A DNA stretch of 64,000 nucleotides, from the NCBI GenBank assembly GCA_949128115.1, contig OX421966.1, positions 57,285,416-57,349,415 on the forward strand, in the 5' to 3' direction. Positions 31,629 to 43,064 of this stretch are shown one piece after another (position 1 is the stretch's first letter; each line of letters opens with the position of its first letter). This stretch comes from Anaspis maculata. Lineage: Eukaryota > Arthropoda > Insecta > Coleoptera > Scraptiidae. Below the pieces are notes generated by a model. It did no database searches and was not told the DNA's origin. It was given only the letters and a program-made list of their open reading frames with translations. The translations under genes and the position numbers were made by a program.

Positions 31629-31634
31629 TTTATT
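31629..31634 (-). other. Polyadenylation signal of C3
   Basis: TTTATT on the plus strand, that is AATAAA on the minus strand in GCAAAATAAATTG, the same context as in C1. Confidence 0.6.
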
Positions 31635-31699
31635 TTGCATTTGAGTCAAAACACAATATCAACATGGAAACATTTTCAACTTCTACGTCGGTCGACACG

Positions 31700-31852
31700 T
31701 TCTGTGGTGGAGCCACGAGCACTCGACAGTTGTCGGCCTCGTCAATTCCTCTTTTCTCCTCTGCACCCTCTGCCCTAATTTTGCTTTTCCCCTTTGCACC
31801 CTTCACCCTCAAGAAAAGGGGTTATCGTCGAAACTCGAGTGGACCCCCCATC
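31700..31852. mobile_element. ~150-bp insertion at the 3' end of C3
   Basis: C1 reads GAAACTGACCAGAACGTGTC across its stop codon. In C3 the halves GAAACTAACC and AGAACGTGTC are separated by about 150 bp of unrelated sequence containing GGGGTCCACTCGAGTTTCG and a purine-rich stretch. The insertion adds a new C-terminus (WGVHSSFDDNPFS) to the C3 frame. Its class is unknown. Confidence 0.6.
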
Positions 31853-32924
31853 GGTTAGTTTCTTTCATAGTTTGTTCAGCAATGTTTTCCAGTCTATCTA
31901 AGAATACTGTGTGTTTCGCTATCACGATATCTTCCATCGCTGTTATCAGAGATCCAAGTTTGCGGCTTTCAGGAGCTTCAGCCGGTGCAGAACTGCGTCC
32001 CCCTTGATCTTCTTCATCATCTGCATCTGCTTGGACGGATTCTTCTTGTTCGACCTCTATAACGCTCGGAGCGGGGCTCGGACCATTTTCTGTTTCAATC
32101 TTCACCCATTTGCCGAAGAACTTGAAAAGGTAAAACAGAGTTTCCAGTACAAAGCTCCATTCAAAGGGAGGATCTAGCCAATATTCCACATAATCATATT
32201 CATCGTATTCATCTTCCCATTCATCGTCATCATTATTATCTTGTCCTTGTTCTTGAGTTTGCCCTGAATCACCCTCGCGTTCTTTCGCTCCAATATCCTG
32301 GTCTTCCTTATTGGTTTGTTGAACTTTATTGAACTTGTATACTGCATAAACCGCTTGGACAAATTTATGGAGTTCCACGTATTTGTCTGCAAGATAAAAA
32401 CGTTAATTCATGTTATCGTGAAGGTAACAGTTTGTTCACCTATTACTGCTTTGTTCGCATTCTTAATTCGACGGAAAAATCCTTTAGATCTTTGGTCGTA
32501 TATCAACTTCAACGTGAAGCTTTCGAATTTGTCGGTTCTCAGGATTGCTATCAGTGCTTCCAGATGTGCTCCGAGCAAAGCCAGCCGTCTGGCGACCGTC
32601 TTCAGGTCGTGCCGCACGAAGACGATCCTGAGCTGAACCATCATGGATTTGGTTAGAACAACAGGATCGTCAATCTATAGGATGTGGAAGGGTAACATTA
32701 AGAGCCTCACCTTCATCCATATCAATATTGGTCATGTCTCTTTCCTCCAGTTCCACCTTTCGGTAGACTTTGTTGAACCCTTTTTCAAGTTTACGAACGT
32801 CGGCTAGAATTCGTTTTTCGGCTTGATTGAGCAGCCTCCATAGTGTTTTCTTTACTTGACCACTCAACTTATACGGATTCGGATTCGGATCCGGATTCGG
32901 TATTATTTGCACTACAGTTTCCAT
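31809..32924 (-). pseudogene. Family member C3, probable recent pseudogene (splice acceptor lost)
   Basis: On the minus strand the exons would be 32924-32711, 32652-32440 and 32386-31809, joining to an open frame of 334 residues with phase-1 introns as in C1. All three exons are intact and about as long as in C1 (exon 2 is again 213 nt). However, the acceptor of intron 1 reads TTCTAACC where C1 has TTCTAGCC, so the AG is AA. The nearest other AGs break the frame or meet a stop. The protein keeps the helical block (LADVRKLEKGFNKVYRKVEL), the exon-2 module (RIVFVRHDLKTVARRLALLG), the exon-3 motif DKYVELHKFVQAVYAVYKF and the acidic DDDEWEDEYDEYDYVEYWLD run. The C-terminus is replaced by an insertion. 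Unless a sequencing error or an unusual splice exists, full-length protein is not made. Confidence 0.65.
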
Positions 32925-33085
32925 AGTTGCTCATTGAGAACGTCACAACACTTTAAAATTATAGATAACTCGAGAAGTTCGTGTTGATATCTGTACTGCT
33001 GCCCTCTTTTTCATAGCAGATAGGTTTTTCTAGTAATTTTATGAATGATTTCTTCAGTGATCAAAAACCCTGAGATATGTCAAAA
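32925..33085 (-). promoter_or_regulatory. Conserved upstream block and leader of C3
   Basis: On the minus strand it matches C1 in order: GATATGTC...GGGTTTTTGATCACTGAAG, GAAAAAGAGGGCAGCAGTACAG, AACACGAACTTCTCGAG and AAAGTGTTGTGACGTTCTC. As in C1, an in-frame stop (TGA) lies eight bases before the ATG. Confidence 0.6.
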
Positions 33086-33424
33086 CTGTATTATTTATAA
33101 ATTGGAAAAAATTCTCCCATCCTTCTCACAGTGGTGCTGACTGTATCGGTTTTTTATTTTTTAGAATTACACGACAAAATTGGGTACTCCTTTGGCCAAC
33201 CGCCACGCCACCTGTGCTACGGCGCCGTCCAACAACGCCCCAAGAAAAATGTCGTTGAAAAACTGGATCCCTGGGAAAAAGTCCCAGGAAAACGTCCTCG
33301 GAGTATACAACAAAACACAAGGGGGCCCGCCAGGAGACAAAACTTCCTGGTTAGACACAATGTAGCTCATTGCGACTTCGAAACAGAATAACTCAGCACT
33401 GGCGATCGCAGTAGGGCCCTGAAC

Positions 33425-34160
33425 AACTCAAGAATGAAGAATAGACAAGAATAATATACAAGGGGGCTAATTAGGTTGCCAAATAACATATGAGGATACA
33501 AGGGTCTCACTATGGCTCCAGGGGACACAATAAGACGGAAACCGAACGATACAGCAAAGCACTGGGAAGAACACAAGAATACACAAGGGTGCTAATGGGG
33601 TACTTGCCGAATTTTTTTTTATTATAGTCGATAGTATGGTCAAGAATAATGTACCCGTATTTTTTCTTTTTCCTATAGTTATTCCCAAAATTGCGGCCAT
33701 GATGCGTGTTTTAAGAATATATTTGTGACGTCACAAATATACTGAAAGCTGAACAAACAGCACTGTTGGATTGGAAACTCAAAAAACTGTTAGAGTGACA
33801 TGACAATATTTAAAAAATACAAAAATGGAAACTCTGAAATTGAAATTGAAATTTTCTCACTGTTACCAACCTTTTGAAAAAAAGTAAATTGAAATTTTTT
33901 TTTCCAATGGATATATTTTCTGGAAATTTTCAGGAAATACTCTTTATCACTCTTGTTGATGATTAATAATATTTCCAGTCAAATCTGTCCCATTGGCAAG
34001 TACCTCATTAGGGTTCCAAATGACACATAAGGGACAAAAGGGTCCACTAGGGCTCCCTCCAGAGCATGCAGCAAGACATAAAAGAGCCCGCTATAGGAAA
34101 CCAAACGATACGGTAAGGCACAGAGGAGAACACAAGAATACACAAGAGGCGCTTTCGGTT
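33425..34160. repeat. Direct repeat pair, ~170 bp units
   Basis: 33425-33600 and 33990-34160 share GTTGCCAAATRACATATGAGG / GTTCCAAATGACACATAAGG, CACTAKGGCTCC, AACCRAACGATAC and GAACACAAGAATACACAAGRG in the same order. The units look like two copies of a dispersed repeat. The stretch 33130-33425 contains only short frames with no recognisable gene. Confidence 0.6.
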
Positions 34161-34289
34161 TGCCAGCAGGAGCTGCTCGGAGTTGATCACTAGACAAAGA
34201 AAGAAGATCCAGCTGGGCCGTGATTGGTGTATGTATCTACTTTCTCTATCAAGTGACCTACCCGGAGCAGCTCCTGGCGCAAAACGTAA

Positions 34290-35930
34290 GCAGCTGATAG
34301 TCCAGGAAAGAAATGCAAAATTTCGATGAAACCTGGAATAAATTGAGGAAAATCAGAATTTGATAAGGAACAACATACTAAAAGTCCCCATCTGTTCGAG
34401 GCTTGGCATTTTTTCTGTGGGAGGTCGAAGGTACAAGAAGTTACCATTTTTGAAATTGTTTTTTTTTTCATACTTTTTTCATTGGACCTGATAGTTTCAA
34501 GGTTTAGGAATACAATGCAACAAATTCCCAGAAAGTGTAATCCACCAGTGGCGTACCAGACGACTGCGAAGGGGCCGAGGTGCGATTTTTCGCAAAGTCC
34601 TATGGTAAACCGTGACAGAAACCTTTTTTGACATGTTTAGTATCATTTCTAACTGAATCGCACTCTCTGATTCCAAAAATTAATATGAAATTTTGAAAGA
34701 GACGTGTTTGACCAGGTTTTGTCAAAAAAAACAGGATTTTTTCCCCCTCAAATCTGATGTTTTGTAATTCTAGTTCCATCATTGTTCAATATATTTATAA
34801 CTATGATTTTGACAGTTGCTTTGGGCTATTTCACACACAAATATCATTTGCTGAAACTTTTTCTCGTTTTCACAAAGTCAATGAGTGATTTTCTTTTTTG
34901 AGATGTATCATATCAAAGCTTGATTTGACGAAACGTGCTATTCCACAAGAAAAATTAGGCTACGATCAGAATGTAGCTTTGAACTGGTACTCTAATCATT
35001 TCAAGGCATGAAAATAGTTTTCTCTATCAAATAAAATCAAAGAAACTGAAATCGAAGCCGTATTCCAGTCACGACATCATTTTTCTTCCGACAATGCAGA
35101 ATGAATTTCGCAAAAAAACGCGAAGTTTCGATCTCTAAAGTCGTTTTGTAGCTCCATTTTCATCGTGGTTCAAAACACCCATGATCACAATTTTGACATA
35201 GATTGTTCCATTGAACTATTTGATAGATGAATTTCATAACTAGAAGTTTTTATCCCTGTTACAAAGTCACACGGTAATTTTGTTCCAAAACGTTGAGAAG
35301 AAATTTGATTCCAAAAGCTTGCATTGTCGGAGGCAAAAATGATGTCATGACTAAAATACGGCACCGATTTTGGTATTTGTGTGTGAAATAGCCCAAGCTA
35401 ACGGTCAAATCAAAATCTATGTCAGGAATACATTTGGCACTGATGGAACTAAAGCTACAAAACATCAAATTTGAGGGTGGAAAAAACATGTTTTTTTCCG
35501 ATAAAACCGGTTCAAACACGTCTCTATCATAATTGTATACTTATTTTTGGAATCAGCGAGTGCGATTCAATTGGAAATGATACCAGACATGTCAAAAATA
35601 GTGTCAGTCACGGTTTTATATACGACTTTGTGAAAAATCGCACCTCGGCCACTTCGCAGCCGTCTGGTACGCCACTGGTGCATTACATTTCCTGGTAACC
35701 ATTGTATTGGGTTCCTTGACCTTGAAAATATGGAGCCCAATGGAAAAAATCACCAAAAAAATACCAACTTTGAGAAAAAAATGCCAAGCCTCGGACGGAT
35801 GGGGACTTTACTTTTAGTATGTTGTTCTTCATCAAATTCTGAAGCGATCCTCAAATTTTCAGATTTTTCCTAATTTATTCCGGGTTTCATCAAAATTTTG
35901 CATTTCTTTCCTGGGCTAGTATGTCGCTGC
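34290..35930. mobile_element. Foldback element, ~1.64 kb (two nested palindromes)
   Basis: The outer arms pair AGTCCCCATCTGTTCGAGGC-TTGGCATTTTTT (34382-34414) with its reverse complement at 35772-35812, and CCAGGAAAGAAATGC with GCATTTCTTTCCTGG at the ends. The inner element has sharp ends CACCAGTGGCGTACCAGACG (34543) and CGTCTGGTACGCCACTGGTG (35681). The turning point is near 35110. No gene inside. Confidence 0.85.
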
Positions 35931-36269
35931 GATCAATCGTTGCTCGTCTCCTCGTTCGTCGCTTTTCCGCAAACTTTCTTCAACCTCCCGGCGGCGTTCT
36001 GTATCTCCAATGAGAGAGAAAACTTCATTTAAACATAAAGTGAGCTGCCCGTTTACTCCGGAATGCAAAAGTACACAGCATACTGATCAATCCAATAAGA
36101 AAATATAAACTAAATAAAATTAAAAGATGATAATAAATATTAGGTACTTGAAATAGGAACTACCTGACTGGACTTGAAATTCGATTTTCACTGCTTGAAT
36201 TGAGCTTGACTTGATACTTGACTCATGCCAAGTCAGGTAGCGTGAAAATCAAGTCAAGCCGTAAAACCC

Positions 36270-36470
36270 TATCTGCACTAGACTAAACAGCGCAAATGCC
36301 AGAAGTTGAATTTTTGAAATACATTTGTAGGAGACCGGAAGTTGAACGGACAGTGATCAAGAGATCGGGGGTTATCAGAAAAGACAAATGGCAATTAGAA
36401 GAGAACCTGAGTGTCATGTGGAATGAGAGTTGAAGGAGGAAGAAAAAAAATCTAGAACAGGACAAAGCAC
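36270..36470. repeat. Copy of the 28.4-kb segment upstream of C4
   Basis: TCTGCACTAGACTAAACAGC and CAAGAGATCGGGGGTTATCAG, followed by AAAGACAAATGGCAATTAGAAGAG, match 28570-28700. Confidence 0.6.
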
Positions 36471-36749
36471 GACCTTGGATCTCTAAGAGGAGATTCAGAG
36501 GCTCAATCGATCACTGGAGGAGAAAATCATTGAATCACCTAGCTCAAGAAATGTTCAGAATCGATCGTTTGATAATGAATGGAGAACGTTTGCTCCATAT
36601 TTATAAACTCGAAGGAATCAAATGCTGATTCAGTGAAAATCACTTTGGCGGTGGACGCAGGAGATAGACAATACTGATTCGATTAGGTCTCTTCAATTTG
36701 GTGGCGCGCAATACTTCGATTACAGTGGTGAATATTTGTTTTGTTACTT

Positions 36750-36917
36750 CTCGAATTTTTTTATCACTAAAGAAATAAGTAAATATATCACGAGAAAAAA
36801 TAATCTGCTCATAAGAAAAGAGGCAGTAGTACAGAGACTGGCACGGGCTCTCTCAATTTATTATTGATTTTAAAGTATTGTGTCGTCCCCATTTTAGCAA
36901 TCGAATTTGTACCAACA
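36750..36917 (+). promoter_or_regulatory. Conserved upstream block and leader of C4
   Basis: Contains ATCACTAAAGAAATAAG, TCATAAGAAAAGAGGCAGTAGTACAG, GCACGGGCTCTCTC and AAAGTATTGTGTCGTCCCCATTTTAGCAA. The ancestral ATGGAATTTG at the end of the leader reads ATCGAATTTG (ATG to ATC), so the start has moved 18 nt downstream to 36918. Confidence 0.6.
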
Positions 36918-38544
36918 ATGGACAAGGGCTCGTCGGGTGATTCAAGCGAAGTGGATCAGCTGCAAGAACCATCAGGAATCGATGGGAGCAAAGAAACAAC
37001 AGACGAAGCGTTGCGTGTAGCAGTTGAAGCAGTACATTCAGGCGATCAACTGCCACAAGTTGGAGAAACTGAGGAAGGAGAAGCACAATCAGAAAGCAGT
37101 GGAAGAGAACCAGTAGCTGGTGAACAAGTAGCAGTTGCAGTAGAAAATCCAACCGATCAACTACTGCCTCAAGCTGGAAAAGGTAATATAAAAGAAACAC
37201 AGTCAGAAAGCGAGGAAGAAGAACTAGCAAATGTAGGGCAAGTTATAGCTGCAGCAGTAAATTCAGGCGATCAATTGTCTCAGGCTGGAGGAATTGTGAA
37301 AAAAGGCGCACAGCTAGAGGGTGATGAGAGAGATGAAGCCACAAATGGAAAACAAGCAGCAGTTGCAGCAGTAAATTTAACCACTCAACCATCACAGGCT
37401 GTGAAATCTTACGCAGAAAAAGCACAATCAGAAGAAAATAAGAGAGAAGAAGCCACTGATGGACGGCCAGTAGAGGTTGAATTATTAAACTCAAGTGCTC
37501 AGCTGCCTCAAACCGAAACGCAAGATGGGAATAGAAGTAAAACTGAAGCTGAAAAAGGAAACGGGGCAGAAGGAAGCAATATCAATTTGCCAGTCACTCC
37601 TGTAGAGGAGATGCGATTTAATATCTTCCATGCAATCAGTGATTTAATTTCGCTCGTTGCCAGTGAACTTCAAAAAAGATTAAACGAAGAGTACCGTAAG
37701 ATGAAACTTAGAGCAAGAGACTTGAACGTTACTCGGCCCATTGATGGTAAAGCTCTTGATGTTTTTGTCCTTTAGGTCGCAAAAACTGTTGTTCTAGCTG
37801 ATCAAACAACAATGGAGGTAATGATGGCGTTCATGAGGCAAGACTTGGAGTCGGTCGACACAGAATTAGGTAAGCTCGAGAAAGTTCTGGAAAAAAAAGT
37901 TGAAGATTTCGGAATCCCCAAGGACAAAAATAAGATGTTCCAAATTCTCTGCACACTTAGGAGAGCGAACGGAGCAGTGATATGTAAACAGTTATTTTCA
38001 TGACACGTTGGCACAATATCATTGTTTTTGTCTTGCAGGTAAATACATTTGGTTTTTTATACTAGCTAACGCGCTCTACGAAGATCACATGCAAAATGGA
38101 GGAGCCAATGAAGCAGTGCAAGAGAACGAAGCGAGTGAACGCATAGGTGATCCAAAAGAGCAGGCGCAAGAACAAAGAAAAGGTGGAGATGTAATTTCGA
38201 AAGAAATTTTGTACGGATTCGCAATGGCAACGGCGATCAAGCTTGTCAAGTTCTTGATCAAAACGCTTTTAATTGAAGAAACAGAACCTCCCATAGGCCG
38301 GAAAACCGCTCCAGTGGAACAAGACGATTCTGTTCAAGCGATTGCAGGTGAAGAAGATCGAAAGGAGAGCGACAATGGAGCGACCGAAGCTTCTGGAACC
38401 TGGAAACTTGATCCTTTGATATGTACGGCTGTAGGTCAGGCAGGTATCGAAATTTTGTTTGCGGTTAGAAAAATCCGCCCAGATGTATTTGAACGATTTG
38501 TGGCGTATAAAAATGCGAGAAGAGAACCTGACGTGGGTCTTTGA
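36918..38544 (+). CDS. Family member C4 (three exons, 506 aa)
   Basis: Exons are 36918-37746, 37798-37983 and 38039-38544; introns 51 and 55 nt, phase 1. The start at 36918 (ACAATGGAC) is the first ATG after loss of the ancestral one. Residues about 30-230 hold six diverged units of 33-38 residues around AVNSGDQLPQAG and EAQSE. The helical block (ELQKRLNEEYRKMKLRARDL) ends exon 1. Exon 2 is 62 codons (starting ADQTTMEVMMAFMRQDLESV). Exon 3 opens CKYIWFFILANALYEDHM, then an acidic linker, a conserved ILYGFAMATAIKLVKFLIKT patch, PVEQDDSVQAIAGEEDRKES, and ends EPDVGL. The 50-residue C-terminal repeat of C2 is absent. Exon 2 ends in T rather than G at the phase-1 position. AATAAA near 38758. Function unknown. 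Confidence 0.7.
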
Positions 38545-38757
38545 GGTTGACAGGGAGCATAGAAGTTTAGAACGAGTAAGAAGAGATAGAATTAGTGAGA
38601 AGGCTGGTGTACATAAAAAAATATTTCGAAATGTTAAATAATATTGATAAAGAAAAATCAATACAATCGCAACAGCCCAATAAGCCTAAATCTGTGTGTG
38701 GACTAGAAAATCAAAGTGTCTCAACTATAATAATATTATTATACGACTAGAATGTAG

Positions 38758-38763
38758 AATAAA
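38758..38763 (+). other. Polyadenylation signal of C4
   Basis: AATAAA in GTAGAATAAATCATTTTTATTGTACC, the common C-gene 3' context. Confidence 0.6.
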
Positions 38764-38864
38764 TCATTTTTATTGTACCTGCCCAAGTTGACTCTCATTT
38801 CTTTTCTTCGAATGGCTTATACATTTAAGGTAACCCTGAAAAATATGTCCCGTGGTTCTAATAG

Positions 38865-38998
38865 CTGTGTCACTTTACATAATTTCTTGCACAATTTCTT
38901 GAACCATCTACCAAAATAGTATCAAAAAACAACGAACTTGATTGTTGATTTGACAGATTGTTCAAGAAATTGTGTAGTGTAATAGAGCTATGATACAG
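38865..38998. repeat. ~130-bp imperfect hairpin
   Basis: GCACAATTTCTTGAAC at the left pairs with GTTCAAGAAATTGTGT at the right, with flanking AGCTGTGTCACTTTACA / TGTAATAGAGCTATGA also roughly inverted. It is MITE-like. From here to about 39780 I see no gene. Confidence 0.6.
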
Positions 38999-39779
38999 TT
39001 TCAGCACGATTACATCAGTTTTGAAATTCAAATGAAAATTATGCAAAGTAATTCCAGTGCTTTTGAGAGGCTTCTGATTTTGATAAAAAGTTTTGACGGG
39101 AATTGTTTTTTGTAATTTTTTTAATCAAGAAGAAACTCTCTCAAAAAGTGATGTACAAGCAATACTATTATTAGTCCGGAGGTTAAGCATTCTAACTATG
39201 CATTTTGAGCTTAAGCAATGCGCTTTCAGGGTTTGATTGGGGGTCCCTCAACCTTAATTTCAAGATTTAGAGACATCGGTGCACTCGATGCGGATGGGGT
39301 CTAGGGGGCCCTTGAAAGTTGAAGGTGCGAGGCTTCCCACCAAATTACCATACCACCACGTAATTCCTACTGGGAGGCCATCAAACGACTCTAACCTACA
39401 CATTGACAACATTTGCTATCATGTCCAAACAGTTCTTCACACTGAGAAAAATTAATTCTTATGACAGATCGAAAAAAAAAACAGTTTTTCTCAATTCTTC
39501 ATCCCCACAACAAACAAACTGCTAAGTTTGGTGTCATTTTGGAGTGAACGGCATCCTCTGATTCCATTCACCGAGTCAAAATGTTTGTGAGACCACCGTG
39601 CAAAGAATGGCACGCCAAGAAGTGAGCATTTTTAAGCACCTCATTCAACGGTGCTCATTCAACAATAATGAATTTTTTGCCAGGCATGCCTGTCACGGGA
39701 AAGCACACAGCACTTGAGGCAATAGAGATCGTGAAAATCACTGATTTTTTAATTTTTTTCACTTTTTGGAAAAACCACT

Positions 39780-41567
39780 TGGCACACATGCAAATATCGG
39801 ACAGTAGCAAATAGAGAACATCAATCCATACCTGATCAAAAGAAAAATCATAAAAATCGGTTCCAGTCGAGCGACAATAGGCGTAAGTTGAGTGTGAATC
39901 CATGTCGTCAAAATCAAATGGTCGCCATTTTGAAATTGGTACCAGAGCATTTCGGTGTCTGCAGAGGCCATAGAAGTAGTAGCTGAAGAATAACACGTAA
40001 ACCTACTCCCTAAAAAAACACACGGCACTTTCCTTCTCAATTTTACCATTTTTCGTGAATATCGCTCTTTTTTTCCTACTGTATCACTTGTTGCCATTAT
40101 TTTCCCAACAAGCTGAGTTTCTAGTGAATTTCCTTTATTGTATGTGCTGTAAGGATTAATACAACTTGAATATACACACATCAAAAGAATCTAGGGGACA
40201 GACAAATTCAGACGATTTCTAAAATCATCATAACTTTTGATTGCCGTCAGCAATTTCATATCGGTTTCCAGTGTTCGATAGCTCAATCTTTCTTTTTCAT
40301 GCATTGATCACGTCAAATACGAACAATGTTTTACAAGGTCGCTACAGGGTGATCAATGGAACAGTGTAAAATTGCCAAAAGTTCAGTACTAGCGCGATTT
40401 CCCAAAAAAAAAAAATCTATCCATTGCAATAGCACAGTTATGAAGATCGGTGTTTCAGCTTCACTGACGTTTTTGAATTTTGAAAATTGATGGTGAATTG
40501 CCAAAGATATTTATCATTTTATGCCGCCATGTTAATTTTCCAAGAGAGAAGAAAGTGATCCAATTTCATTGAAACTTGGAACACACTCATGTCTGGTTCA
40601 AGTAATTGGAATATCAAGGTCAAATGTCACTCTTGATCACTTTCGAGCCGCTATATCAAACTTTTCACATGAATGATTCGATTTGAATAAAACTTTGAAA
40701 CACACTAGAATCGAATCATTTACATAAAAGTTCAATGTGACGGCCTGAAAGTGACCGAAAAAGACATTTGACCTTGAAATTCTGATTACTGGGACCAGGC
40801 ATGAGTGTGATCCAAGTTTTAATGAAATCGGATCACTTTCTTGGAAGATCAACATGGCGGCACAAAATTATCAATGTCTTTGGCAACTCACCTTCGATTT
40901 TCAAAATTCAAAAACTTTACTGAAGCTGAAACACCATTCTTTATAATTGTGCTATTGGAATGCATAAAAAAATATTTTTGGGAAATCGCGCCCGTACTGA
41001 ACTTTTGGTCATTTTACACTGTTCCATTGATCACCCTGTAGAAACTTTATGAAACATTGTTCGTATTCGACGTGATCAAGGCATGAAAACGAAGGATTGG
41101 GCTATCGAACACTGAAAACCGATATAAAATCGCTGACGGTAATCAAAAGTTATAACGATTTTAGAAATCGTCTGAATTTGCTTGACCCCTAGATTCTTTT
41201 GATGTGTGTAGTTGAGAGACAGTCGAGAAACCTATAAGACTAAAAGTCATCATAATTTTCAGTTTTTTTCTAATTTCGGTCAAACAGATTATATAAATGA
41301 CAACCGATGACAGCAGCAGATAGAGAATATGAATTCACGTATTAAAAGAAAAAATTTCAAACCGGGTGGGAATGGAGCAAGTTAGGTCCGGATAAATGTC
41401 ACCGGAATCGAAAATGGCCGCTATTTTAAAATGACGCCATTTTGAAAGTGGCACCAAAACATTTTGGTATCTCCACATATAGGTCCAGGAGAAATAAAAG
41501 GTCTCTTGCCCCCTTCACGAAGGAGCCCACGGGGTCAGTTTTTTGAACCTATGGTACCTGACTAATT
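39780..41567. mobile_element. Nested repeats: foldback 40173-41210 next to a half-copy of the 17.4-kb foldback
   Basis: The inner foldback has ends TACACACATCAAAAGAATCT (40173) and AGATTCTTTTGATGTGTGTA (41191-41210) and a turning point near 40691, with pairs such as CTACAGGGTGATCAATGGAAC (40344) and its reverse complement at 41040. It is followed directly by 41213-41567, which matches 17705-18068. A diverged related piece (CGCCATTTTGAAATTGGTACC, 39932) lies on the left, so the foldback probably sits inside an older copy. Confidence 0.75.
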
Positions 41568-41935
41568 GTTGATCACTGTATTTTCAAAATTTGAAATAAA
41601 AAAAAATGGAAATTTTCCATTTAATTTTTTGTTGAACTGAAAACTAGATAGCAACACCCACACATCTTTGTTTGAGAAAATCCCATTAAAAATTTGAATT
41701 TTCTATTTAAAAAAAAAAAAGATTTCCCGTAATTGCACACGAAAAAGTGAATTGGTGGGGACCATATTTGTGGTACCTTTGTTTGAAGGCAGGAATCTCA
41801 AATTCAGTTTGCGACTTTCTCAAATGAAGATGTATGGTCGTTGCGATCCAGTTTTGAAATTTTTAAAAAACAAAATCAAAAATTTCACAACAATTTTGGG
41901 AACTGAAATTTGATAGCATTGCCCATAAGGACGGA
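41565..41935 (+). repeat. Longer copy of the repeat that truncates B2
   Basis: It shares, in inverse orientation, the GATAGCATTGCCC end and the GTGAATTGGTGGGG...TGGTACCTTTG block with 18609-18845. It is A/T-rich with no coding capacity. The following 41936-42500 shows nothing recognisable. Confidence 0.6.
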
Positions 41936-42519
41936 GTCCAAAGTTTTCCCCATTTTGACGCATTTTTTATCAATTAGTTATCCAAAACAGTAGAACGCCG
42001 GATGCTAACAATAGTCTTTATTGAAAAAATGATGCTTCACTCAGGGAATATTAAAGTCATATCTTCTATTTTCCTTTCCATCACTTGAAAAACCCCAAAA
42101 ATTGTGTACCATGTCGTCAAATTTGGAACTGTTACACCTGAAAAACCGTGAACCTTTTCGGTCCTGTTTCAGGCTTATTATTATGAATCGACAAAATTTC
42201 TCCTCCTGAGCATAAAATATAGCTGGAATTTCATGGACTTATTCGAAAATAATGTACTTTTCTCAAAAAGCTCGAATTTTCTTATAATAATTGCTGCCAG
42301 CATCAAGCCGCCAGTGATACACCGTTGTTAAGCTTTTTGCAGATATTACGGGAGGCAAGCAGTTTCGGGCTCCCTCCTTAGTCAAATCAGAAACTCCTCA
42401 AAGTCAAGTCGGGGTAACTACTTTTCGATCAAGCTATGTTAATCTATTTGGAAGTTTTGTTAGTTCAAGTATCTCTTAATAAATTTCACTTGTGTCTTTG
42501 GTCAGGTCACCATAATCAC

Positions 42520-42860
42520 GATACGCTCCTCCGACTTGTTCAGCAAACCTCAAGAACGCGACAATGAAAATGCAAAATGGCCAAAAATTGATAAAAAAAA
42601 ATTAAAATGGCCAGGTCACGATGCGGACGACCAACACGGACCAAAATCAGGTCTGCGCCAGAAGAAACAGCGCAAAGACCGGAAGCTAAGTTTCCAAACA
42701 ATACATTTTGAGAAGATCGAAAGTTGAACGGGAAGTGTCAAGAGATAGGAGGACATCAGGAGAGAGACATGACAATACAAAGAAAATCGAAGTGCAATTC
42801 AAAAGAGAAGTTGAAAGAGGAGAAGTAGAAATTCAAGAACAGGACAAAGCATGACCCTGG
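42520..42860. repeat. Diverged copy of the 28.4-kb segment upstream of C5
   Basis: CAAGAACGCGACAATGAAAATGCAAAATGGCC, GCGCCAGAAGAAACAGCGCAAAGACCGG and GAGGACATCAGGAGAG match the 28.4-kb and 36.3-kb copies. Confidence 0.55.
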
Positions 42861-43064
42861 GTCCAAGAGAAAAATGTTCAAAGTCGATAATTGGATGTTG
42901 AATGATGAGCGTTTGCTTCATGATTATTATGAACTGGAATGGATCAAAAAATCTGATTCAAAGTCACTTTGGCGGTAGATGCAGAAGACAGAAAATACTC
43001 TTAGGCATTGTTGATTTGTTGCCGCTCAAAAGCTTTGATTATACTGAAGAAATACTTTTTTGCT

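Noticed and set aside
33131..33391. Short frames on both strands around a proline/lysine-rich stretch
   Set aside because: No recognisable motif and no splice context; the region looks like a dispersed repeat.
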